DNA of 64,000 bases, from positions 620,001 through 684,000 of the forward strand of contig CAYNVQ010000001.1 of the NCBI GenBank assembly GCA_964400735.1, written 5' to 3'. Below are positions 34,519-41,306 of this stretch, in pieces; position 1 is the stretch's first letter, and every line of letters begins with the position of its first letter. Made by a program: the position numbers and the translations under genes. Origin of the DNA: CAYNVQ01 sp964400735. Lineage in GTDB: Bacteria; Acidobacteriota; Aminicenantia; Aminicenantales; Aminicenantaceae. The notes under the pieces are model-generated. The model was not told the DNA's origin and did not search any database. It saw only the letters and a list, made by a program, of their open reading frames with translations.

Positions 34519-34887
34519 GTGAAAAGGACAAAGCTCGGGCCCGCCGAGATCAACCTTCTCGACCTGATTCCAGCCCAAAATATTCGGAGCATTAAGAGCG
34601 AAAACGGACTTTTTGTCCTCCTCAAACCGAAATACTCTCATCCTGTGCTGGTCAAATACCTTCTTCCCCGGCTGAAAAAGCCGCACTACAAAATCAATCT
34701 CGATGAAGTGGGATCCTTCATATGGAGCCTTTGTGACGGGAAAAACACGGTCAAGGAGATAGGAGAGAAACTTAAGAAGAATTTTGGCTCCAGGGTAGAT
34801 CCGTTGTACGAACGCCTCAGTCTTTTCCTCCAGAACCTGGAAAAAAACCGCTTCATTACCTTCAAAAATTTGACGAGTTACCTCTAA
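34519..34887 (+). CDS. PqqD-like (RiPP recognition element) protein
   Basis: 122-aa protein whose second half matches PqqD: NLDEVGSFIWSLCDGKNTVKEIGEKL (about 56-82) followed by a helical FLQNLEKNRFI. PqqD domains bind leader peptides of ribosomally made, post-translationally modified peptides and present them to radical-SAM or other enzymes. Here there is no precursor peptide or modifying enzyme beside it; instead it follows an OPT peptide transporter. About 50 additional N-terminal residues (ENGLFVLLKPKYSHPVLVKYLLPRL) are part of the winged-helix-like start. GTG start at 34519. Function in this setting is unknown; peptide binding is inferred from fold. Confidence 0.75.
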   Translation: MKRTKLGPAEINLLDLIPAQNIRSIKSENGLFVLLKPKYSHPVLVKYLLPRLKKPHYKINLDEVGSFIWSLCDGKNTVKEIGEKLKKNFGSRVDPLYERLSLFLQNLEKNRFITFKNLTSYL

Positions 34888-34925
34888 TACCGGATGGGCT
34901 TGTCCGTTGAAAGGCATCTCTTCTT

Positions 34926-34954
34926 TTGACGGAAGCAAAAATTTTTTCTAGAAT
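34926..34954 (+). promoter_or_regulatory. Promoter of def-fmt
   Basis: TTGACG (34926-34931), 17-bp spacer, TAGAAT (34949-34954), 14 bp before the def start codon. Confidence 0.55.
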
Positions 34955-34968
34955 AATGAGTAAGGGAT

Positions 34969-35484
34969 ATGGAAAGAAAAGAAGATAGCATCCTGGAAAT
35001 CGTGACCATTGGCAATCCTGTGCTTTCCCGCAAGGCCGAAAAGATCGAGAACATCGATGAAAAAATACGTGATCTGGCCCGATCTATGACAAAAACCATG
35101 CACGCGGCTCCTGGAATCGGATTGGCTGCTCCCCAGGTAGATCACGGAATACAACTCATCACGATCGACCTCTCGGTAGGTGAGAACAGCTCAGACCTGA
35201 TTATCCTGGCAAACCCGGAAACTTTGCATCAAGAGGGCTCAGCGGTCCTGGAGGAAGGGTGTCTCTCGGTTCCAGGCATCAATGAAAAAGTCACCCGGCC
35301 TTTCCGGGTGGTTGTCAAAGGTATCGATCTTGACGGTAACGAAAGGGTCATCGAGGCTGAAGACCTGCTGGCAAGGGTTTTCTGCCATGAAATCGATCAT
35401 ATCAACGGGAAGCTGTTTATCGATCATCTCTCTCCGCTTAAAAAAAGCCTCATCCGCAAGAAACTGCAAAAAGAAAAAGCATAG
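34969..35484 (+). CDS. def: Peptide deformylase
   Basis: Fe2+/Zn2+ hydrolase that removes the N-formyl group from new proteins, 171 aa. All three family motifs are intact: GIGLAAPQ (49-56), EEGCLSVP with metal ligand C98, and HEIDH with H140, E141, H144. The next gene, fmt, starts 12 bases on, giving the standard def-fmt pair that adds and removes formyl groups. Own promoter, so it is separable from the upstream OPT-PqqD unit. Confidence 0.96.
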   Translation: MERKEDSILEIVTIGNPVLSRKAEKIENIDEKIRDLARSMTKTMHAAPGIGLAAPQVDHGIQLITIDLSVGENSSDLIILANPETLHQEGSAVLEEGCLSVPGINEKVTRPFRVVVKGIDLDGNERVIEAEDLLARVFCHEIDHINGKLFIDHLSPLKKSLIRKKLQKEKA

Positions 35485-35496
35485 GATATTCCCTTT

Positions 35497-36429
35497 ATGA
35501 AAATCGTATTCTTCGGAAGCCCCGCTGTAGCCGTCCAGTCCCTAAAAAAAATCCTGGAGAGCAGCCATGAAGTCGGACTTGTCATCACCCAGCCTGATAA
35601 ACCTGCGGGAAGAGGAAAAAAAATCACTGCCTCTCCTGTCAAGGTGTTCGCTCAGGAAAGAAACATTCCAGTGTTCCAACCTGCGAAAATACGGAAAGAT
35701 CCTCAAGCCTTGCGACAGCTCCGGGTAATCAACCCCGACTTGAATGTCGTGGTGGCCTATGGGCAGATCATCCCTGGCCCTCTCATCTATCTTCCTGAAT
35801 ACAATTCCATAAATCTTCACTTTTCCCTGCTCCCCAAGTATCGAGGAGCATCCCCTGTGTCCTGGGCTATATTGAATGGCGAGGACACGACCGGAGTATC
35901 CATCTTCGAATTGAACGAAAAGATGGATGAAGGGGACATCTTAGCCAGACAGGAAATTAAAATTCTTCCCGGAGAGTACGCCTTTGAACTGGAAAACCGT
36001 TTAGCAAAAATAGGAGCTGAAATCCTCTGTCAAACCATAGAACGAATCGACACTATCCCTCATAAAAAGCAAGATCATTCTCAAGCTACGTATGCACCTC
36101 TTCTCAAAAAGGAAGATGGGCGAATTAATTGGACGATAGAGGCAGCCTCGGTAGATCGGAAAGTGAGAGCCTTCAACCCCTGGCCCTCGGCCTTCACCTT
36201 TTATGGGGAAAAAAGAATAAAGATCCTCAAGGGGACTCCGAGAAGTGGTCCACTGCCTGTTTCCTTTCCCGGCGAAATCTTGGGAGTCAAAAAAGAGGGG
36301 GTCGAGGTGGGATGCGGAGAAAAAAGCGTTTATCTCATCGAAGGACTTCAGCCGGAAGGGAAAAAAGCCCTTAGCGCCTACGCCTTTGCTCTCGGAGCCC
36401 GAATGAAGCCAGGAGATAGATTTATTTAA
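35497..36429 (+). CDS. fmt: Methionyl-tRNA formyltransferase
   Basis: Formylates the initiator Met-tRNA using 10-formyl-tetrahydrofolate, 310 aa. N-terminal Rossmann-like domain opens MKIVFFGSPAVAVQSL; the folate/catalytic motif is SLLPKYRGASPVSWAI (about 109-124) with the following NGEDTTGVSIFELNEKMDEGDIL. C-terminal OB-like domain from about 205. Second gene of def-fmt. Confidence 0.96.
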   Translation: MKIVFFGSPAVAVQSLKKILESSHEVGLVITQPDKPAGRGKKITASPVKVFAQERNIPVFQPAKIRKDPQALRQLRVINPDLNVVVAYGQIIPGPLIYLPEYNSINLHFSLLPKYRGASPVSWAILNGEDTTGVSIFELNEKMDEGDILARQEIKILPGEYAFELENRLAKIGAEILCQTIERIDTIPHKKQDHSQATYAPLLKKEDGRINWTIEAASVDRKVRAFNPWPSAFTFYGEKRIKILKGTPRSGPLPVSFPGEILGVKKEGVEVGCGEKSVYLIEGLQPEGKKALSAYAFALGARMKPGDRFI

Positions 36430-36569
36430 TCCGGAATATCCATAGAAAATGGCGCCTTGTTTCGAGATCCTAACCTAGCGGGTCGGAATTACCATCGTCA
36501 GAGCGAGGCCTTACCTTGAAAATCGAATGGAAAATCTTCTCAAATTTTATGGATAAGAAGGGGCGAGGA

Positions 36570-37469
36570 TTATTCCTCTAAGATGTATTTGTAGGGATTG
36601 ACAGCCTTGCCGTTGAGATGGACCTCATAGTGAACATGGGGCCCTCGAGCCTTTCCTGTACTCCCGACCAAACCGATGGTCTCCCACCTTTTGACTTTTT
36701 GTCCGACCTTTACCAGAAATTTACTCAGATGACAGTAGACAGTGGTGTAGCCGAACATATGCTTGATTTTAATTGTATTTCCACCGATTTTATCAAATCG
36801 TGCCTGGATCACAATCCCATCGGCTGTGGCATACACTGGATTTCCATGGTAAGTGGCGATGTCGACCCCCTGATGAAAGGCCCGCTTTCCAGTAAAAGGA
36901 TCGTCTCTCCATCCGAAGGCCGAACTCATGTAACCCTTGGTAGGCATGATGGTCGGTGTGGATGCCAGTTCGAGGGTCTGGTCTTCGAAGAAACTGGTCA
37001 ATGTATTCAAATTTTTTTCGATTTGCTCGGCTTTCTGGCTTATATCCTGCAAATTATTGAGGTCGATGCTCTGGCTCGAATTCAGTTCGCCGATTTCTTG
37101 GCTTCCACTGGGCCCTCCTACCCCCGGTTCTCCCTCTATCTGAGCCTCGGATTTCAGGCCAGCCATCACATTCAACTTTTTGGCATAACTTTCGTAATGG
37201 TCGATAGTGGTCTGAAGTTTGTCGACCGTCTCTTTATACTGCGCAATCGCCTGATTTTGTTGGGCATTTTCATCCAGAAGGGCTTTGTATTTTTGCCGGG
37301 TTACGTTCATCGTGAAATAATCGATAAGGAAAGCCGTTAAAGTCAAAAAAGCGACGATACCCAAGCCCGATGCAATCTTTATCGTTTTTTTGGTAAAAGA
37401 AATGTTTTTAGATTTGGCTTTATTATGGGGGATGATGATTATAGACAGATGTTTATTCTCCATTGGCAT
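36570..37469 (-). CDS. Membrane-anchored M23 peptidoglycan endopeptidase
   Basis: 299 aa. Cytoplasmic basic start, one TM helix (about 31-52), a coiled-coil stretch (about 58-110, then 135-165), and a C-terminal LytM/M23 zinc peptidase domain (about 180-299) with GYMSSAFGWRDDPFTG, the metal motif HxxxD in FHQGVD and HxH in PHVHYEV. Cleaves peptidoglycan cross-links or, if regulatory, activates amidases; the intact HxxxD and HxH favour activity. ATG choice is between residues 1 and 3. The promoter's -10 box is only eight bases from the first ATG, so the mRNA may be leaderless. Confidence 0.92.
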   Translation of the reverse strand: MPMENKHLSIIIIPHNKAKSKNISFTKKTIKIASGLGIVAFLTLTAFLIDYFTMNVTRQKYKALLDENAQQNQAIAQYKETVDKLQTTIDHYESYAKKLNVMAGLKSEAQIEGEPGVGGPSGSQEIGELNSSQSIDLNNLQDISQKAEQIEKNLNTLTSFFEDQTLELASTPTIMPTKGYMSSAFGWRDDPFTGKRAFHQGVDIATYHGNPVYATADGIVIQARFDKIGGNTIKIKHMFGYTTVYCHLSKFLVKVGQKVKRWETIGLVGSTGKARGPHVHYEVHLNGKAVNPYKYILEE

Positions 37470-37476
37470 CTATTTT

Positions 37477-37505
37477 GAATAACACATTTGAAAAAACGAT
37501 GTCAA
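37477..37505 (-). promoter_or_regulatory. Promoter of the M23 peptidase gene
   Basis: Minus strand: TTGACA (37505-37500), 17-bp spacer, TTATTC (37482-37477). The start codon A at 37469 coincides with the expected transcription start. Confidence 0.5.
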
Positions 37506-37543
37506 GCTTTTTAATTTCTTTAAGTTATCGCCCTCTGCCCGGA

Positions 37544-37945
37544 TTATTCAGAACGAAGGTTATCTTTGATCCATTGGACAATCGTTTGTGTCGACGATCC
37601 AGGAAGAAACACCTCAGCGATTCCGATTTTTTTCAACTCTTCAATATCCTTTTCAGGAATTATTCCTCCCGCTATAACTTTGATATCGCCCACTCCCTTC
37701 TGGGCGAGTAGATCCATAATCTTAGGAAACAAAACATTATGGGCTCCGGAAAGGATGCTGAGCCCAATAATATCCGCATCTTCCTGAATGGCCGCGTTCA
37801 CGATTTCCTCGGCCGTACGCCTAAGCCCCGTGTATATGACTTCGAACCCTGCGTCCCGCAAAGCTCTGCTCACCACCTTTGCTCCCCTGTCGTGACCGTC
37901 CAAACCAGGCTTTGCGACTAAGATTCTTATCTTCTTTTCCGCCAT
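37544..37945 (-). CDS. Methylmalonyl-CoA mutase, cobalamin-binding (small) subunit
   Basis: 133-aa stand-alone B12-binding domain. DxHxxG is D16/H18/G21 in DGHDRG (His being the lower cobalt ligand), followed by GLSILSG and VIAGGIIP. It pairs with the TIM-barrel subunit encoded 84 bases upstream to interconvert (R)-methylmalonyl-CoA and succinyl-CoA. The split two-gene form is common in archaea and many anaerobic bacteria. Last gene of the three-gene minus-strand operon. The G-protein chaperone (MeaB) and epimerase are not in the window. Confidence 0.95.
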   Translation of the reverse strand: MAEKKIRILVAKPGLDGHDRGAKVVSRALRDAGFEVIYTGLRRTAEEIVNAAIQEDADIIGLSILSGAHNVLFPKIMDLLAQKGVGDIKVIAGGIIPEKDIEELKKIGIAEVFLPGSSTQTIVQWIKDNLRSE

Positions 37946-38029
37946 TTCTGCCTCCCTTCAGTTAAAGGCCTGCACTCCACTTATCCTGTCTTTGACCTTT
38001 TGATGGCAGGTGATCCAGAATTACCATCT

Positions 38030-39724
38030 TCAATAAACCGCCGGTTCCTGATACTCTCCAAAAACTTCCTTTAAAGTATCGATGATCTCTCCCAGGGTAG
38101 CATAACTCTTGACACATTTGAGAATATAAGGCATGAGGTTGATTTCATCTTCAGCCGCCTTTTTCAAATCCTTCAGATCGGCAGAAACTTGGGCTGAATT
38201 TCTCGTCCTCCTAACTTCTTTTAGTCGGGCGAGTTGTTGTTTGGCCACAGATTCATCGATCTCGAGGATGGAAATAGGCTCATGTTCTTTTTGAAAGGCA
38301 TTAACGCCAACAATGATCTTCTCCTTTTTCTCCACGGCCTTTTGGTACCAATAGGCGCTATCGTTGATCTCCTTCTGAGGGAATCCCATCTCTATGGCCT
38401 TGACCATGCCTCCCATATCGTCGATTTTACGTATATAATCCAGGGCTTCCTCTTCCATCTCTTCCGTGAGTTTTTCCACAAAATATGATCCTCCAAGAGG
38501 ATCGATGCAGTTTGTCACTCCGCTTTCGTGAGCAATTATCTGCTGTGTCCGAAGGGCGATTGTGACCGCATCTTCCGAAGGCAGGGCATAGGTTTCATCT
38601 AGGGAGTTAGTATGCAAAGATTGAGTGCCACCCAGAACAGCGGCCATGGCCTGAAGAGCAACTCTCACCACATTGTTGTAGGGCTGCTGCGCCATCAATG
38701 AGACTCCTGATGTCTGGGTATGAAACCTCAAAAGCCAGGAGCGGGGATTTTCGGCCCCGAACCGTTCTTTCATGGTCCTGGCCCATATTCTTCGGGCTGC
38801 TCTAAATTTAGCGATTTCTTCAAAAAAATCATTGTGAGCATTGAAAAAGAAGGAGAGCCGCGGGGAAAACTCGTCGACATTGAGTCCCCTTTGTAGAGCC
38901 CATTCCACATACTCAATCCCGTCACGTAGAGTAAACGCCAGTTCTTGAACGGCGGTGGAGCCCGCCTCTCTGATGTGATAACCGGAGATCGAGATGGTAT
39001 TCCAACGCGGAACCTCTTTGGCTCCATATTCGAAGGTGTCAACGATCAGCTTCATCGAGGGTTCGGGAGGGAATATAAAAGTTTTTTGGGCGATATATTC
39101 CTTGAGCATATCATTCTGGATGGTTCCCGAGATAATCTTTGAGGATACGCCCTGTTTTTCGGCTACCGCAATATACATAGCCCAGAGGATGGAAGCCGGA
39201 GGATTGATGGTCATAGAGGTAGAAATCTTATCCAGAGGGATGCCCTCGAACAAGATTTCCATGTCCGCCAGAGAATCGATGGCCACCCCGCACTTGCCGA
39301 TCTCTCCTTCAGCCAAGGGGTGGTCAGAATCTATCCCCATCAAGGTTGGAAGATGAAAGGCAACGCTCAGACCTGTCTGTCCGTGTTCCAGAAGGTATTT
39401 GTAGCGTTGATTGGTTTGTTCGGCGGTTCCGAAACCTGAAAATTGTCTCATAGTCCAAAGGCGTCCGTGATACATGGTCGGATGGATCCCTCTAGTGAAT
39501 GGATATTCTCCCGGAAATCCCAGTTCATCCAGGTAGACAAGGTTTCCCAAATCCAAAGGAGTGTACAACTCTTTGATTTCTTTTCCGGAAACCGTGGTAT
39601 GGGGTACCCTCACTGGGCAAGATTGATTCAACGGTTTTTCATACTTTTTTTTCTGCCACTCCTTGAATCTTTTTCTCAATTCATTCTTTGACGAAGATTT
39701 GTCTCTCAATCTCAGACCTCTCAA
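38030..39724 (-). CDS. Methylmalonyl-CoA mutase, catalytic TIM-barrel (large) subunit
   Basis: 564 aa, the length of large subunits in split enzymes. The substrate-CoA channel motif RGIHPTMYHGRLWTMRQFSG and GFGTAEQTNQRYKYLL lie near residues 79-110; GLSVAFHLPTLMGIDSDHP, SISGYHIREAGSTAVQE and GGTQSLHTNSLDE are the other conserved blocks. The YHG...R tyrosine/arginine set is that of methylmalonyl- rather than isobutyryl-CoA mutases, by recollection. The start is uncertain: the frame opens with TTG at 39724 and further TTGs lie at codons 6 and 16; the codon-6 TTG has GAGAGG seven bases upstream. Works with the 133-aa cobalamin subunit downstream. Confidence 0.94.
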   Translation of the reverse strand: MRGLRLRDKSSSKNELRKRFKEWQKKKYEKPLNQSCPVRVPHTTVSGKEIKELYTPLDLGNLVYLDELGFPGEYPFTRGIHPTMYHGRLWTMRQFSGFGTAEQTNQRYKYLLEHGQTGLSVAFHLPTLMGIDSDHPLAEGEIGKCGVAIDSLADMEILFEGIPLDKISTSMTINPPASILWAMYIAVAEKQGVSSKIISGTIQNDMLKEYIAQKTFIFPPEPSMKLIVDTFEYGAKEVPRWNTISISGYHIREAGSTAVQELAFTLRDGIEYVEWALQRGLNVDEFSPRLSFFFNAHNDFFEEIAKFRAARRIWARTMKERFGAENPRSWLLRFHTQTSGVSLMAQQPYNNVVRVALQAMAAVLGGTQSLHTNSLDETYALPSEDAVTIALRTQQIIAHESGVTNCIDPLGGSYFVEKLTEEMEEEALDYIRKIDDMGGMVKAIEMGFPQKEINDSAYWYQKAVEKKEKIIVGVNAFQKEHEPISILEIDESVAKQQLARLKEVRRTRNSAQVSADLKDLKKAAEDEINLMPYILKCVKSYATLGEIIDTLKEVFGEYQEPAVY

Positions 39725-39786
39725 GTATGAATCTATTGCATCTTAAAATTTTTGTGTTCGAAAGGACAGATGTGATCCGGAAGGAA

Positions 39787-40044
39787 TCAATCTTCGGTCA
39801 CTTTAAATACCTGATCTCCCTCCCTAACCGAACTTTCCACCTTGAGGCCGACCTCCATCCCTTTGTCGGCGGACTCAACGGGTGCATGCTCGACCTGCAT
39901 GGACTCCACTTTCTGATAAAAATCCGTCGTGTGGCCTTTGATGTGGATCGTGTCCCCGATATGGAGATGACCATTTGTCAGCTCTAAAACACCCACATTT
40001 ATCTTAGAGAAAAAATGGGTTATTTTTCCTATTTCTTCCTCCAT
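39787..40044 (-). CDS. Small EF-Tu domain-2-like protein
   Basis: 85-aa beta-barrel protein resembling domain II of translation GTPases: GKITHFFSKINVGVLELTNGHLHIGDTIHIKGHTTDF is the barrel core, and EVGLKVESSVREGDQVFKV closes it. No G domain is present. Such mini-proteins are known as translation elongation factor-like hypothetical proteins, without an established role. AGGAGG is just upstream of the ATG. It lies 62 bases before the mutase large-subunit gene under a shared promoter, so a link to mutase assembly or to substrate metabolism is possible but unproven. Confidence 0.75.
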   Translation of the reverse strand: MEEEIGKITHFFSKINVGVLELTNGHLHIGDTIHIKGHTTDFYQKVESMQVEHAPVESADKGMEVGLKVESSVREGDQVFKVTED

Positions 40045-40072
40045 TCATTCCTCCTTGTTGCACGTCTTTTAA

Positions 40073-40100
40073 AAATAGCAAATTCATCGTCGTTTATCAA
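40073..40100 (-). promoter_or_regulatory. Promoter of the methylmalonyl-CoA mutase operon
   Basis: Minus strand: TTGATA (40100-40095), 16-bp spacer, TATTTT (40078-40073). Its -35 box lies about 20 bp from the left end of repeat copy B. Confidence 0.5.
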
Positions 40101-40120
40101 GTCAATTAATCCTCTCCGTT

Positions 40121-40319
40121 CGCAATTCCAAAACCGTGATGACTTTAAATCTGGCAGGGAAGCTGAAGAGGAAGCCATCCGGAGGCGAGCGGGCATGGAA
40201 AGCAAGCTTTGCTGGCAGGTTGGAGAGCGAGCCGAGGAATAAGCTGGTTTTCCTTGCTGGGGAAAACCAGCGGGCTGACGTTTCAGCTTCCCTGACAGTT
40301 GTTTTATCACGGTTTTGGA
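40121..40319 (+). repeat. Dispersed terminal-inverted-repeat element, copy B (about 193-199 bp)
   Basis: Non-coding palindrome-rich element homologous to 4644-4839. Three nested inverted pairs, each perfect: TCCAAAACCGTGAT (40127-40140) with ATCACGGTTTTGGA (40306-40319); CAGGGAAGCTGAA (40155-40167) with TTCAGCTTCCCTG (40282-40294); GCTGGTTTTCC (40243-40253) with GGAAAACCAGC (40261-40271) around a 7-nt loop. The whole unit can fold into one long interrupted hairpin. This copy is the better preserved one. Any frames through it are repeat artefacts. Confidence 0.85.
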
Positions 40320-40365
40320 GATACTTCCGCCCTCTCCTTTTAGGTCCGGCAGGTAGCAGTTTTTG

Positions 40366-41124
40366 TTAGGCACAGAGGACGGATCCTCCGTTTACGTTCA
40401 GGACCTCTCCCGTGATATGCCGGGCGAGATCCGACACCAAAAAGAGTATCGGTCCTGCGATTTCCTCTGGAGGAGGAATCCTTCTGAGGGGGATGCTTTC
40501 TTCCACCTGCTTCCTGTATTCCCGGTCAAGGAATACCTCCTCGCACATATCTGTGTCCACCCAACCAGGAGCCACGCAGTTGACCCGGATTCCGAAGGGA
40601 GCCAGCTCTGTGGAAAGGGATTTAGTAAAGGAGATCAGGGCTCCCTTGCTCGCTGCATAATGAGAGTGAAAAGCTTCTCCCCTGACTGCCGCCGTCGAGG
40701 CTACATTAACGATCCAGCCCTGTTTATTTTTTTTCATCCCGGGAACCACAGCATTGCAGGCATAGAAAACAGCATCGAGGTTCAATTTCATGGTTTCGGC
40801 CCATACGGACTCATCCATGTTCCCCATCTCTCCGTAAGTCCAGATTCCAGCGTTATTCACCAAGATGTCGATTCGGCCCCATCTATCATAAAGACTCCTA
40901 ACCATCTTCTCCACTTCGTTTTTCTGGCCGATATCAGCCTGCCAGGTTACACTCTCTCTTCCGAATCTTTCTATTTCTTCTTTTACCCCAGCGGCGGCCG
41001 CTTCCCGCCGGCAATAATTCACAGCGACGGCAGCACCTGCCCGGGCGAAGAGGGCAGCCGTCGCCCGTCCGATCCCTCTGGAACCTCCGGTGATTAAGGC
41101 CTTTTTTCCATCTAAACTGATCAT
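40366..41124 (-). CDS. SDR-family oxidoreductase (FabG-like)
   Basis: Short-chain dehydrogenase/reductase, 252 aa, classical type. Cofactor loop TGGSRGIG (12-19), NNAG (90-93), catalytic S143, Y156 and K160 in YAASK, and the C-terminal ITGEVLNVNGG typical of 3-oxoacyl-ACP reductases. After beta-2, NYCRR suggests NADP(H). FabG-like sequences are functionally diverse; without other fatty-acid genes nearby the substrate is open. Monocistronic between repeat copy B and acnB. Confidence 0.9.
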   Translation of the reverse strand: MISLDGKKALITGGSRGIGRATAALFARAGAAVAVNYCRREAAAAGVKEEIERFGRESVTWQADIGQKNEVEKMVRSLYDRWGRIDILVNNAGIWTYGEMGNMDESVWAETMKLNLDAVFYACNAVVPGMKKNKQGWIVNVASTAAVRGEAFHSHYAASKGALISFTKSLSTELAPFGIRVNCVAPGWVDTDMCEEVFLDREYRKQVEESIPLRRIPPPEEIAGPILFLVSDLARHITGEVLNVNGGSVLCA

Positions 41125-41306
41125 GGGTTCTCCTCCCTCACCAGTTTTTCGCCTGCCTGCGGTTTTATAAATAGCAGAAGTTCATTTATATCTTCAGCCT
41201 ACATCTAATCCGTTGTCTTTCCCTTCAGGCGAGAGAAAAAACCTGGTTGATCAACAATCCGAGCCTTTAGAATTGGACTCAGCGGCATTGTCTAGCTCGA
41301 GCCTCC

